Positions 1 through 9,035 of a stretch of DNA of 64,000 bases are shown piece by piece. The DNA comes from JBARDN01 sp963755705. Its GTDB lineage: Bacteria > Desulfobacterota > Binatia > Binatales > Binataceae. The stretch is taken from contig CAVWKW010000004.1 in assembly GCA_963755705.1 (NCBI GenBank), positions 62,001 to 126,000 on the forward strand, written 5' to 3'. The notes beneath the pieces were generated by a model that searched no databases, had not been told where the DNA came from, and saw nothing but the letters and a program-made list of their open reading frames with translations. The stretch's first letter is position 1; every line of letters starts with the position of its first letter. The translations under genes and the position numbers were made by a program.

Positions 1-149
1 ACCAAGCCTTTTATCTCGGGTGAGATGACCTCGCGGGTAAATCGCGCGATACGCCGCGAACACCCGGCAAACGATTGATGGAATCCGCGGGAATCTTCTG
101 ACTGGCGCGACAGTTGTCATCGCACGACGCGGTGTCTTAGTGTTGGCGC

Positions 150-920
150 GTGTTTCGACTCGATGGAAAAAACGCAATCGTCACCGGCGCGGGCTCCGGA
201 ATCGGACGCGCGATCGCAATCACCTTTGCCGCGCAGGGCGCACGCGTATTCATCCTCGAGCGCGAGCGCGACGGCGCCGAGAAAGTAGCCGCCGAGATTG
301 CCGCGGCGGGCGGCGCCGCGGTGCCGATCGAATGCGACGTCACCAATGCCGCCTCGGTCGCGGCCGCGTTCACGCGCGTCGATCGCGACGCCGCGCGGCT
401 CGATATCCTGGTGAACAACGCCGGCATCGCGCACGTCGGCAATGTCGAAACCACCGCCGAGGCCGACCTCGATCGCGTGTACGCAGTCAACGTCAAAGGG
501 GTTTACTTATGCGCACAAGCCGCGGTCACGCGGATGCGCAAAGCGCACGCCGGCGTGATCCTGAACCTCGCGTCGATCGCCTCGCTCATCGGACTTACCG
601 ATCGCTTCGCCTACTCGATGAGCAAGGGCGCGGTGCTGACGATGACGCGCTCGATCGCGGTGGATTACATCCGCGACGGAATCCGATGCAACTGCGTGTG
701 TCCGGCGCGGGTGCATACGCCGTTCGTCGATGGGTTCATCAAGGCCAGCTATCCCGGACGCGAGGCCGAGATGTTCGCGCAGCTCTCGGCCTATCAACCG
801 ATCGGCAGGATGGGCACGCCCGAGGAAGTCGCGGCGCTCGCGCTCTACCTGTGCTCGGACGAGGCGTCGTTCATCACCGGACAGGCCTATCCGATCGACG
901 GCGGAGTGCTGGTGTTCTGA
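150..920 (+). CDS. SDR-family NAD(P)-dependent oxidoreductase, probably of deoxysugar catabolism
   Basis: A 256-residue classical short-chain dehydrogenase. The Rossmann signature TGAGSGIG is at residues 12-19, NNAG at 89-92, the catalytic Ser near 142, and Tyr155-x3-Lys159 in YSMSK. An acidic residue (Glu37) closes beta-strand 2, which usually favours NAD over NADP. The start is a GTG; the N-terminus MFRLDGK fits the family and no better start is visible. A mutarotase-family gene follows after 20 bases, and an L-fuconate dehydratase and a Gfo/Idh/MocA enzyme lie 4-6 kb away, so oxidation of L-fucose or of a 2-keto-3-deoxy-fuconate intermediate is the likely role. The SDR class is certain; the substrate is inferred from neighbours only. 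Confidence 0.88.
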   Translation: MFRLDGKNAIVTGAGSGIGRAIAITFAAQGARVFILERERDGAEKVAAEIAAAGGAAVPIECDVTNAASVAAAFTRVDRDAARLDILVNNAGIAHVGNVETTAEADLDRVYAVNVKGVYLCAQAAVTRMRKAHAGVILNLASIASLIGLTDRFAYSMSKGAVLTMTRSIAVDYIRDGIRCNCVCPARVHTPFVDGFIKASYPGREAEMFAQLSAYQPIGRMGTPEEVAALALYLCSDEASFITGQAYPIDGGVLVF

Positions 921-940
921 ACGCGCGCACGGAGCCGGCG

Positions 941-1288
941 ATGAAAGTTTACGGCCAGACGATCAATCTCAAGGCGGGCGCCGAGATCGAGCGCCGTTAC
1001 GTCGCGATGCATCGCGCGGCGTTTCCGGAAGTCGAGCGCGGACTCAAATCGATCGGAATTCGGCGGATGCTGATCTGGAAGCTCGGGCGCCGGCTTTTCA
1101 TGATGATGGAAACCGAGGACGGCTTCGATCCCGAGCGCGATTTTCCGCGCTACGAGCAGAGTCATCCGCGAATCAAGCAGTGGCAGGATACGATGGCCGC
1201 GATGCAGGAGCCCGTCGCCGACGCTCCCGCCGGGCAGTGGTGGGCGCGGATGGAACTGGTGTACGCGCTCGGCGACAGCCGCAAGTAG
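941..1288 (+). CDS. L-rhamnose/L-fucose mutarotase family protein
   Basis: A 115-residue protein of the RhaM (DUF718) dimeric alpha/beta-barrel family, which interconverts alpha and beta anomers of deoxyhexoses. Visible hallmarks are the N-terminal strand ending in a conserved His (AMHRAAFPEVE), the stretch GLKSIGIRRMLIWKLGRRLFMMMET, and the C-terminal QWWARMELVYAL, where paired Trp and the final strand match the RhaM layout. The ATG at 941 is used because homology begins there, although the frame is open further upstream. It follows the SDR by 20 bases, probably as one transcript. Specificity for fucose rather than rhamnose is inferred from the nearby fuconate dehydratase. Confidence 0.8.
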   Translation: MKVYGQTINLKAGAEIERRYVAMHRAAFPEVERGLKSIGIRRMLIWKLGRRLFMMMETEDGFDPERDFPRYEQSHPRIKQWQDTMAAMQEPVADAPAGQWWARMELVYALGDSRK

Positions 1289-1299
1289 TCCGCGAGCCG

Positions 1300-2079
1300 C
1301 TACCCGCGCGGGACCACCACCGCGATCGGCTCGCGGCGGCGGCGAAACGTCGCGCGCATCAGGTCGTGGTTCATGTTGCCGATAAATTCGAGCGGAATTT
1401 CCTTGGGACAGACCGCCTCGCATTCGCCGTGATTGGTGCAGCTTCCAAATAGCTCACGCGACATCGCGGTCACCATGTTGAGCGTTCGCTGATCGCGCTG
1501 CGGCTGACCTTGCGGCAGCGAGTTGAGATGCGTCAGCTTCGCCGCGGTAAACAGCATCGCGGAGGCGTTGGGGCATGCGGCCACGCAGGCGCCGCATCCG
1601 ATGCACGCGGCGGCGTCGAACGCGGTATCGGAAGAACTCTTGGGAACCAGGTTCGCGTTCGCCTCGGGCGCGCTGCCGGTGGAGGCGCTGATAAACCCGC
1701 CCGCCTGAATAATGCGATCGAACGGAGAGCGATCGACGATCAAATCGCGCAGGATCGGAAACGCGCGCGCGCGCCACGGCTCCAGCGCGACCGAATCTCC
1801 ATCTTTGAAGAACCGCATCGAGAGCTGGCACACCGTCGTGCCCGGGCGTCCGCCATGCGCTACCCCATTGACCAGAAAACCGCACGAGCCGCAAATTCCC
1901 TCGCGGCAGTCATGCTCGAAGGCGACCGGCGCCTCGCCGCGCGCCGTCAGATCTTCGTTCAGCACGTCGAGCATCTCGAGAAACGACATGTCCGGCGTGA
2001 TGCCCGAGACCTCGTAATCCTTGAACTGGCCTTCCGCGCTCGCATTCGCCTGGCGCCAGATTTTCAGCTTGAGATTCAT
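1300..2079 (-). CDS. sdhB: succinate dehydrogenase/fumarate reductase iron-sulfur subunit
   Basis: A 259-residue electron-transfer subunit of complex II. The plant-type [2Fe-2S] cysteines are C58, C63, C66 and C84 (CREGICGSC then TVC). The C-terminal half has the CIGCGACVAACP motif and a later CTNHGECEAVCPKEI motif that supply ligands of the [4Fe-4S] and [3Fe-4S] clusters. It is the last gene of sdhC-sdhA-sdhB, transcribed right to left, 28 bases after sdhA. The form resembles the B subunits that pair with a single five-helix cytochrome b558, typical of menaquinone-linked enzymes. The 28-base spacer contains a short direct repeat built on CGTAACTCCG. Confidence 0.95.
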   Translation of the reverse strand: MNLKLKIWRQANASAEGQFKDYEVSGITPDMSFLEMLDVLNEDLTARGEAPVAFEHDCREGICGSCGFLVNGVAHGGRPGTTVCQLSMRFFKDGDSVALEPWRARAFPILRDLIVDRSPFDRIIQAGGFISASTGSAPEANANLVPKSSSDTAFDAAACIGCGACVAACPNASAMLFTAAKLTHLNSLPQGQPQRDQRTLNMVTAMSRELFGSCTNHGECEAVCPKEIPLEFIGNMNHDLMRATFRRRREPIAVVVPRG

Positions 2080-2107
2080 CGTAACTCCGTCGCGTAACTC
2101 CGCCGCG

Positions 2108-4018
2108 CTACTTGTAACTCCGTTGAGTGAGATGAACGTGCTCGAAGGTCAGCGGTTCCTGGTGCATGACGGGGGGCTGGCCCTCGCCTTTCCATTCCCA
2201 CGCCGCGCTGTATGAGAAGTGCTCGTCGTCGCGCTTCGCCTCGCCGTCGGGAGTTTGACTCTCGATCCGGAAATGGCATCCGCAAGATTCAGTCCGGTTG
2301 AGCGCATCGGTGCACATGAGCTCCGCCAGCTCGAAGAAATCCGCAACTCGTCCCGCCACTTCCAGCGATTGGTTCAGCTCTTCGCCGGTGCCGACCACGC
2401 GCAGGTTCTGCCAGAATTCCTCGCGCAGCTTGCCAACCTCGCCCAGCGCGTGGCGCAGGCTCGCGTCAGAGCGCGCCATCCCGCAGTCATCCCACAGCAT
2501 CCGCCCGAGCTGCCGATGAAACGACAGGGCACTGCGCTTGCCGCCAATCGAGAGCAGCTTCTCGATTCGCTTGCCGACCTCGGCCTTGACCTCCGCAAAT
2601 GCAGGATGAGAAATGTCGAGCTTCGCGGGAGTATTGGACGCGAGGTAGTTGGGCACGGTCGCCGGGAGCACGAAGTAGCCGTCGGCAAGCCCCTGCATCA
2701 GCGCGCTGGCGCCGAGCCGGTTGGCGCCGTGGTCGGAGAAGTTCGCCTCGCCACCGACGAACAGTCCGTCGATGGTGGACATCAGATGGTAGTCGACCCA
2801 CAGGCCGCCCATCGTGTAGTGCAGCGCCGGATAGATGCGCATCGGCACGCGGTAAGCGTCCTCGCCCGTGATCTGTTCGTAGATCTCGAACAGGTTGCCG
2901 TATTTTTCGCGCACCAGATCGACGCCCATGCGCTGGATCGCGTCGCGAAAATCGAGATATACGCCCTGGCCCGACGGGCCGACCCCGCGCCCGTCGTCGC
3001 AGACTTCCTTCGCGTTGCGAGAGGCGACGTCGCGCGGCACCAGGTTGCCGAAGCTCGGGTAGCGCCGCTCAAGATAGTAGTCGCGTTCCTCTTCCGGGAT
3101 TTGATTCGGCGGACGCTGGTCGCCCTTCTGTTTCGGCACCCACACCCTGCCGTCGTTGCGCAGCGATTCCGACATCAGGGTGAGCTTGGACTGATGCTCG
3201 CTGGTCACCGGGATACAGGTCGGATGAATCTGGGTGAAGCACGGATTCGCGAACATCGCTCCGCGCCGGTACGCCCGCCAAATCGCGCTGCAGTTCGACG
3301 CCATCGCATTGGTCGAGAGATAGAAGACGTTCGAGTAGCCGCCGGTCGCGAGCACCACCACCTCGGCCGCATGGCAATCGATCGCTCCCGTGACCAGGTT
3401 GCGCGTGACGATTCCGCGCGCCTTGCCGTCAACGATTACCAGATCGAGCATCTCGCTGCGCGGATGCATCCGCACCGTGCCCGCGGCGATCTGCTCCTCG
3501 AGCGCCTGATACGCGCCGAGCAGCAACTGCTGTCCCGTCTGCCCGCGAGCGTAAAAGGTGCGCGAGACCTGCACCCCGCCAAACGAACGCGTGTCGAGCA
3601 GTCCGCCGTACTCGCGCGCGAACGGCACGCCCTGCGCGACGCACTGATCGATGATATTCACACTGAGCTGCGCAAGCCGGTAGACATTGGCCTCGCGCGA
3701 GCGGAAGTCTCCGCCTTTGACCGTGTCATAGAACAGGCGGTAGATGCTGTCGCCGTCGTTGCGGTAATTCTTTGCGGCGTTGATACCGCCCTGCGCGGCG
3801 ATTGAATGCGCGCGGCGGGGGCTGTCGTGGAATGAGAAACATTCGACGTTATAACCCTGCTGCCCGAGCGAGGCGGCCGCGGCGGCGCCGGCCAGGCCGG
3901 AACCAACCACGATAATCGTATACTTGCGCCGGTTGGCCGGGTTGACCAACTTCATCTCGAACTTGCACGTGTCCCATGCCTGTTCGATCGGACCGGACGG
4001 AATTCTTGCATCGAGCAT
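2108..4018 (-). CDS. sdhA: succinate dehydrogenase/fumarate reductase flavoprotein subunit
   Basis: A 636-residue FAD subunit that oxidises succinate (or reduces fumarate) at the cytoplasmic face of complex II. The dinucleotide-binding motif VVGSGLAGAAAA is at about residues 38-48, and the covalent FAD attachment histidine is His71 in SPRRAHSIAAQGG. Downstream are the substrate-site stretch CFTQIHPTCIP, the HYTMGGLWVDY motif and the FAD/capping region GEANFSDHGANRLGASALMQG. Length and motifs match the longer SdhA of the b558 class rather than the E. coli class. It lies 12 bases after sdhC. Confidence 0.95.
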   Translation of the reverse strand: MLDARIPSGPIEQAWDTCKFEMKLVNPANRRKYTIIVVGSGLAGAAAAASLGQQGYNVECFSFHDSPRRAHSIAAQGGINAAKNYRNDGDSIYRLFYDTVKGGDFRSREANVYRLAQLSVNIIDQCVAQGVPFAREYGGLLDTRSFGGVQVSRTFYARGQTGQQLLLGAYQALEEQIAAGTVRMHPRSEMLDLVIVDGKARGIVTRNLVTGAIDCHAAEVVVLATGGYSNVFYLSTNAMASNCSAIWRAYRRGAMFANPCFTQIHPTCIPVTSEHQSKLTLMSESLRNDGRVWVPKQKGDQRPPNQIPEEERDYYLERRYPSFGNLVPRDVASRNAKEVCDDGRGVGPSGQGVYLDFRDAIQRMGVDLVREKYGNLFEIYEQITGEDAYRVPMRIYPALHYTMGGLWVDYHLMSTIDGLFVGGEANFSDHGANRLGASALMQGLADGYFVLPATVPNYLASNTPAKLDISHPAFAEVKAEVGKRIEKLLSIGGKRSALSFHRQLGRMLWDDCGMARSDASLRHALGEVGKLREEFWQNLRVVGTGEELNQSLEVAGRVADFFELAELMCTDALNRTESCGCHFRIESQTPDGEAKRDDEHFSYSAAWEWKGEGQPPVMHQEPLTFEHVHLTQRSYK

Positions 4019-4030
4019 CTTTTCGTATCC

Positions 4031-4792
4031 TTAGTGAATCCAACCCGCCATAACCGCAACCGGGACCGAAACGAAACCAAGAAAGACCACCGCGGCGACC
4101 AGCCGCGACGCAAGTCTGAGCGTCGCCTGGTTACTGGCAGTGTTCCAGCCGAGCGTCTGCAGCATGCTCCAGATGCCGTGGTCGAGATGAAAGAACAGCG
4201 CGACCATCGCGATAATATAGAAAACCGCAATCGGCCAGACCGAAAATCCTATGATCACGTTCGAATAAACGTGCAGCTCCCGATACTGGCCCGGCTCGAA
4301 ACCGACCGCACCCAGCGTGAAATGCGCGATGTGGAAAACGATAAAGATTGCAAGCAGCAGGCCGCCCCATCGCATCGAGCGCGCCGCGAACGAGGTCTCG
4401 CGATCCTTGCGCTCGCGGTAGCCGATCGGACGCGCCTGCCAGTTCATCCGCGTGAGCTGAATCGCCGCGACAATGTGCAGCGTCGCGCTGACCAGCAATA
4501 CGATCCGGACGATCCAGAGCGCGTCGCCGTAGCCGAGCTCCGGCATCCCGACCGTGCGCAGGAACCTCGAATAGGTATTGATTTCGTGGGCGCCGGCGAA
4601 AATCTTGAGATTTCCAAGCATGTGCGCGATCACGAACAACACCATGATCACGCCGGTCACCGCCATCACGACCTTCTTGCCGATGACCGTGCTCCAGAGC
4701 AGTGTCAGCGGATTCGATCCAAATACCGCCGGCCGTTCAATCACCGGGGCGGTTTTCGCGGCGGGCTGGCTTGCCGCACTCGACGATGCCAT
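4031..4792 (-). CDS. sdhC: succinate dehydrogenase cytochrome b558 subunit
   Basis: A 253-residue integral membrane subunit that anchors SdhAB and carries haem. About five hydrophobic helices are visible (for example around VVMAVTGVIMVLFVIAHMLGNL, LWIVRIVLLVSATLHIVAAIQL, LLLAIFIVFHIAHFTLGAV, VWPIAVFYIIAMVALFFHLDHG and LVAAVVFLGFVSVPVAVMAG). Histidines inside several of them (HMLGN, LHIVA, FHIAHF, FHLDHG) are the expected di-haem ligands. There is no separate sdhD, as expected for the type B complex. It is the first gene of the operon, so its promoter should lie in 4793-4990. Confidence 0.93.
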   Translation of the reverse strand: MASSSAASQPAAKTAPVIERPAVFGSNPLTLLWSTVIGKKVVMAVTGVIMVLFVIAHMLGNLKIFAGAHEINTYSRFLRTVGMPELGYGDALWIVRIVLLVSATLHIVAAIQLTRMNWQARPIGYRERKDRETSFAARSMRWGGLLLAIFIVFHIAHFTLGAVGFEPGQYRELHVYSNVIIGFSVWPIAVFYIIAMVALFFHLDHGIWSMLQTLGWNTASNQATLRLASRLVAAVVFLGFVSVPVAVMAGWIH

Positions 4793-4993
4793 TTCAGAGC
4801 TCCTGCCTTTCTCTAACTTCTATCAGTGCGGCTTATCTGGAAGACAAGTCATGCGCTGCTTTTCTTATCTCACTCATAGCGCTTGTGCAATCCCGAGAAC
4901 AGCGCCTAAAAACCCGGATAGCGCATTGGTTTCCCTGACCGGCGGTTCGCCAGCGCACGCCATTCGGATTCCGTAGTGCACGCGTTCCCGGTT

Positions 4994-5272
4994 GTCATTC
5001 CCGCGCGCGGTGCCACGCGAGGAATCTGGCACGCAAGGCCGCTGCACGTGAATGCGACTCGGCGCACGGACGCCCCGGGATTCCTCGCCTGCGGCTCGGA
5101 ATGACGGATGTGGGCTCAGTGCATAAACATAATGGCCTCAGCCGAGCCCTCAATCGTCATTCCGAGCCGTAGGCGAGGAATCCCGGGGCGTTCATGCACC
5201 GAGTTACGTCCACGTGCAGCGAATCTTCGTCCGGGATTTCTCCGGCGCGGCAGCCACGCGCGCGGCAATGAC
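4994..5272. repeat. 280-bp near-palindromic (MITE/REP-like) element
   Basis: The gene-free stretch 4793-5285 is mostly this element. The inner arms 5071-5105 and 5157-5191 are inverted copies with a single mismatch, around a 51-base centre. The complementarity continues outward, more degenerate, to GTCATTC at 4994 and its complement at 5266-5272. Both inner arms contain the core TTCCTCGCCTGCGGCTCGG or its complement, ending in AATGAC. Related palindromes occur at 14996-15171 and 46948-47139. No transposase is present. The remaining bases 4793-4993 contain no recognisable gene and should hold the sdh promoter. Confidence 0.8.
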
Positions 5273-5285
5273 AAGTCGGCATCGG

Positions 5286-6587
5286 TCATGCGCGCCATAC
5301 CGAGCCGCCGGGAAACTCGAGCTGGTCGAGTGAATGCGGGAATATCTCGACGCTGTAGCCCGCGTCGGTCGGGACGAGGTAGCGGCCGCGGCGCGCCTTC
5401 ACCGGATGCTTGAAGTATTCGTGCCCATGGTCGGCGAACTCGGTCATCCGATTTTCGAGGCTCGCGCTCACGCAGATATAGTCAATCAGCGAGATGTGTT
5501 GCACGTATTCGCACAGCCCGATCCCTCCCGCATGCGGACATACCGGCACGCCGAACCGCGCCGCGAGCAGCATCACCGCCATCACCTCGTTCAGTCCGCC
5601 GAGCCTGCATGAGTCGAGCTGGCAGAAGTCGATCGCACCCGCCTGCATGAGCTGCTTGAACAGCACGCGATTCGCGCAATGCTCGCCGGTCGCGACTCCG
5701 ATCGGTTTGATCGCGCGGCGAATCGCGGCATGGCCCAGGATATCGTCGGGGCTGGTCGGCTCCTCGATCCACAGAAGATTGAACTGCCGCAGAGCCTTTG
5801 TATGCTCGATCGCCTCGCCGACATCCCACACCTGGTTGGCGTCGGCCATCAGCGTTGCCCCGTCGCCAATCTCCTCGCGCATCAGCTCGGCGCGATGGAT
5901 ATTCTCCTCGCGATTCAGCCCGACTTTCATCTTGAACCGCGTCCATCCCTGCCCGAGCGCCTCACGGCAGAGCGCGCGCACTTTATCATCGGGATAGCCC
6001 AGCCATCCGGCCGAGGTAATGTAGGCGGGATAACCGTCGCGGCGCATCTCGGCTTCGCGCGCGGCGCGGCCCGCAAGATTGCGGCGCAGGATTTCGAGCG
6101 CCTGCTCGCGCGTGAGCGCATCGGAGAGATACCGGAAATCGACGCACGCGACGAATTGCTCCGGCGTCATATCGGCAACCAGCTTCCACACCGGCTTGCC
6201 TTCGGTCTTCGCGTACAGATCCCACACCGCGTTCACGATCGCCGCCGTCGCGAGATGCAGCACGCCCTTTTCGGGACCGAGCCACCTGAGCTGGCTCTCA
6301 TTGGTGAGACTGCGCCAGAAACCGTTGAAGTCGGCGGTAATCTGTTCGAGCGTCACGCCGACAATCAGATGGCGCAGCGCCTCGACCGCCTTCAGCACCA
6401 CTTCGGTGCCGCGCCCGATCGTAAACGTCAGACCGTGACCCTCGAGTCCGTCGCCCGCGTCGGTTTTGAGCACCACATAGGCCGCCGAGTAGTCGGGATC
6501 TTTGTGAACCGCGTCGGAGCCGGCCAGCGTGCGCGAGGTTGGCGTACGGATGTCGCGGGCGACGAGTTCGATGATCCTGCGGGCCAT
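5286..6587 (-). CDS. L-fuconate dehydratase (enolase superfamily)
   Basis: A 433-residue mandelate-racemase-subgroup enolase-superfamily enzyme, predicted to dehydrate L-fuconate to 2-keto-3-deoxy-L-fuconate. The acid-base set is in place: Lys219-x-Lys221 (RFKMKVG), Mg ligands Asp249 (MADAN), Glu275 (WIEEP) and Glu302 (TGEH), and His352 (CPHAGG). From memory, the order and spacing are one residue offset from the Xanthomonas FucD set. The long active-site cap is also present. The ATG at 6587 (MARRIIEL) is preferred over an upstream start that only adds a non-homologous Arg-rich tail. It is divergent from the Gfo/Idh/MocA gene at 6632, with a 44-base shared upstream region. Confidence 0.88.
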   Translation of the reverse strand: MARRIIELVARDIRTPTSRTLAGSDAVHKDPDYSAAYVVLKTDAGDGLEGHGLTFTIGRGTEVVLKAVEALRHLIVGVTLEQITADFNGFWRSLTNESQLRWLGPEKGVLHLATAAIVNAVWDLYAKTEGKPVWKLVADMTPEQFVACVDFRYLSDALTREQALEILRRNLAGRAAREAEMRRDGYPAYITSAGWLGYPDDKVRALCREALGQGWTRFKMKVGLNREENIHRAELMREEIGDGATLMADANQVWDVGEAIEHTKALRQFNLLWIEEPTSPDDILGHAAIRRAIKPIGVATGEHCANRVLFKQLMQAGAIDFCQLDSCRLGGLNEVMAVMLLAARFGVPVCPHAGGIGLCEYVQHISLIDYICVSASLENRMTEFADHGHEYFKHPVKARRGRYLVPTDAGYSVEIFPHSLDQLEFPGGSVWRA

Positions 6588-6631
6588 TGTCGATGCCTCC
6601 GCGCGGCATGGTAGCATCCTGACAACGCGCG

Positions 6632-7708
6632 ATGGCAACCGAATCCGCACCGCTCGACGATCTGCGCCAGCGCTGGCCGCTGCCGCGCGCGCCGCGCCCG
6701 ATCGTCGTGATTGGGGCCGGCAGTATCGTGCGCGACGCGCATCTGCCGATATATGCGCGGCTCGGGTTTCCCGTCGCCGGAATCTTCGATCTGAATCGCG
6801 ACGCGGCTCGCGAGCGCGCGGAGCAATTCAAGCTCGCACGCGTTTTTGATTCCCTCGAAGAGGCCGCAGCCGTCCCAGGCGTGGTCTTCGACCTGGCGGT
6901 TCCTCCCGGCGCGATCGCAGCAATTCTCGCGGCACTGCCGCCACGCTCATCCGTGCTGATGCAGAAGCCGATGGGCCGCGACCTGGAAGAGGCGCGCGCG
7001 ATACTGGCGCTATGCCGCAATCGCGCGCTTGCCGCCGCGGTAAATTTTCAGCTCCGCTTTGCGCCGAACATGCTCGCGCTGAAGGGCGCGATCGCGCGCG
7101 GCGTGCTCGGCGATATCACCGACATCGAAGTGCGAATCGTCCTGCATACCCCATGGGAGTATTGGGCGTTCCTGCGCGGCGCGCCTCGGCTCGAAGTGCT
7201 GATGCATTCGATCCACTACCTTGACCTGATTCGTTCGATCGCGGGCGAACCGCGCGGGGTCTATTGCAAGGGCGCGCGGCATCCCGCGACGCCCGGCTAC
7301 GCGGACGCCCGCACCACGATTATCCTGGATTACGGCGACGCGATTCGCGCGAGCCTGACAATGAATCATGCGCATCGCTTCGGCTCGAAGCATGCCGTCT
7401 CCGGGATCAAGCTCGAAGGAACCCGCGGCGCGGCGATCGCAAAGATGGGCGTGAACCTGAACTATCCGCACGGCGAGCCCGACGCGCTCGAAATCGCAAG
7501 CGGCGGAGAGCCGTGGCGATTGGTCCCGCTTCGCGGCTCGTGGTTTCTGGAAGCATTCGAGGGACCGATGGCGAACGTGCAGCGCTTCGTCGCGGGCGAG
7601 GACACCGCGCTCGTCTCCGGGGTCGAGGACGCGATCCACACGATGGCGCTGGTCGAGGCGTGCTACGCCTCGAGCGCAAGCGGCGCCACACCTATCGCGA
7701 GCGATTGA
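6632..7708 (+). CDS. Gfo/Idh/MocA family oxidoreductase
   Basis: A 358-residue NAD(P)-dependent sugar or cyclitol dehydrogenase-like protein. The N-terminal Rossmann motif VIGAGSIVRDAHLPIY is at about residues 25-40, and the family EKP-like segment appears as MQKPMGRDLEEA near 110, with the Lys that contacts cofactor and substrate. The C-terminal alpha/beta domain contains HSIHYLDLIRSIAGEP, with a conserved His pair. It is divergent from the L-fuconate dehydratase. A role in the same sugar pathway is inferred from position; the actual substrate cannot be read from the sequence. Confidence 0.82.
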   Translation: MATESAPLDDLRQRWPLPRAPRPIVVIGAGSIVRDAHLPIYARLGFPVAGIFDLNRDAARERAEQFKLARVFDSLEEAAAVPGVVFDLAVPPGAIAAILAALPPRSSVLMQKPMGRDLEEARAILALCRNRALAAAVNFQLRFAPNMLALKGAIARGVLGDITDIEVRIVLHTPWEYWAFLRGAPRLEVLMHSIHYLDLIRSIAGEPRGVYCKGARHPATPGYADARTTIILDYGDAIRASLTMNHAHRFGSKHAVSGIKLEGTRGAAIAKMGVNLNYPHGEPDALEIASGGEPWRLVPLRGSWFLEAFEGPMANVQRFVAGEDTALVSGVEDAIHTMALVEACYASSASGATPIASD

Positions 7709-7712
7709 GCCG

Positions 7713-8963
7713 CTATGCGCGGGCCGGATTCAGCTTCATCTTGATCGGCATGTGCTTGATTCCGCCGACAAAGCTCGAGCGCAGCCGCTCGACTGATCCC
7801 GCCATCTCCGCATACTCCATCCGCTCCATGAGCTGGCGGAAGATCACCTCGAGCTCGAGGCGCGCCAGATTTGCGCCAAGGCAGAAATGCTCCCCGATCC
7901 CGAATGCGATATGCGGATTCGGATCGCGCCCGACGTCGAACCTGAACGGCTCGTCGAACACCTCTTCGTCGCGATTCGCCGACGGGTAGAACAGGCACAC
8001 CGATTCTCCCGCTTTGATCTTCTGGCCGCGAATTTCCGTGTCCTCATTCGCGGTGCGCGTGAACTGGATAACCGGCGTGGTCCAGCGCACGATCTCCTCG
8101 ACCGCGGGCTTGATCAGCGCGGGATTTTTCTTGAGGCGGTCCCATTGATCGCGATGCTCGATCAGCGCCATCAGGCCGCCGGTCGTTGCGTTGCGCGTAG
8201 TCTCGTTGCCCGCGACTACCAGCAGCAGAAAATACGAAAGCATTTCGAACTGCGGCATCAAGGTGCCGTTGAGTTTCGCCGACGCGACGATACTGGTGAT
8301 GTCGTTGGTCGGATGCTTGGTGCGCTCGTTGACCAGGTCGGTGAAGTACTGGAACAGTCCCAGCCGCGCGCGCTCGAAAGTTTCGTCCGAGCTGGTGCCG
8401 TCCTGAAATTCCGGGTCACCGCCGCCGATGGTCTCGTTGGTCCAGCGGAATAGCTGATCCCAATCCTTGCGCGGCACGCCCAGTAGTTCGGCGATCACCG
8501 CCAGCGGCACGCGCGACGAAACGTCGGTCACGAAGTCGCACGCGCTCTTGCCGGTAACCTCGTCCAGAACCTCCCGCGCGATTCGATCGATCTGCGGCTC
8601 CAACTCGCGCACCGCACGCGGCGTAAAGCGCCGGCTGATGATCGAGCGGTACTCGCCGTGCTCCGGAGGATCCATGTTCAGCAGATGACGAAACGGCGGC
8701 ACCGGATCGGGATCGGCCGGACCGTCGGGCACGAACACCAGCAGGCGCTTGGCGATCGAAAACAGTTTGGGCTGCTTGGAGACCTGAACGATATCCGCAT
8801 ACTTGGTCAACGCCCAGAACGGATCGGTGTTCGGGTATTCAGTCCAATGCACCGGATCGTTCTTGCGCAAATACGTCCATTCGGCGTGCGGATAACCGTT
8901 CTTGGCGTAATGATCAGGACCGATGATGTTCACGTTTTCGAGCGAGTGTTGCTGCTGTTCCAT
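7713..8963 (-). CDS. cytochrome P450
   Basis: A 416-residue soluble bacterial P450 monooxygenase. The I-helix oxygen-activation motif AGNETT is at 251-256, the K-helix ExxR at Glu290-Arg293 (EEIVRW), and the haem-binding loop FGIGEHFCLG has the thiolate Cys361. The overall pattern (AGNETTRNA, FTRTANEDTEIRGQKI) resembles the CYP124/125/142 group, which hydroxylates sterol or terpenoid side chains, but the substrate cannot be assigned. A [3Fe-4S] ferredoxin gene lies 72 bases upstream on the same strand and is the obvious electron donor. No dedicated ferredoxin reductase is next to them. Confidence 0.93.
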   Translation of the reverse strand: MEQQQHSLENVNIIGPDHYAKNGYPHAEWTYLRKNDPVHWTEYPNTDPFWALTKYADIVQVSKQPKLFSIAKRLLVFVPDGPADPDPVPPFRHLLNMDPPEHGEYRSIISRRFTPRAVRELEPQIDRIAREVLDEVTGKSACDFVTDVSSRVPLAVIAELLGVPRKDWDQLFRWTNETIGGGDPEFQDGTSSDETFERARLGLFQYFTDLVNERTKHPTNDITSIVASAKLNGTLMPQFEMLSYFLLLVVAGNETTRNATTGGLMALIEHRDQWDRLKKNPALIKPAVEEIVRWTTPVIQFTRTANEDTEIRGQKIKAGESVCLFYPSANRDEEVFDEPFRFDVGRDPNPHIAFGIGEHFCLGANLARLELEVIFRQLMERMEYAEMAGSVERLRSSFVGGIKHMPIKMKLNPARA

Positions 8964-9035
8964 GGATTGTTTTTGCCTCGGCAGAATTGCCGCGATAGTT
9001 GAATTCCGCGGCGCCGGTGCGCCGATGGTTCTGAC

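Noticed and set aside
2219..3805. Long plus-strand open frame of 528 codons
   Set aside because: It is a shadow of sdhA on the opposite strand; composition is Arg/His-rich and without homology.
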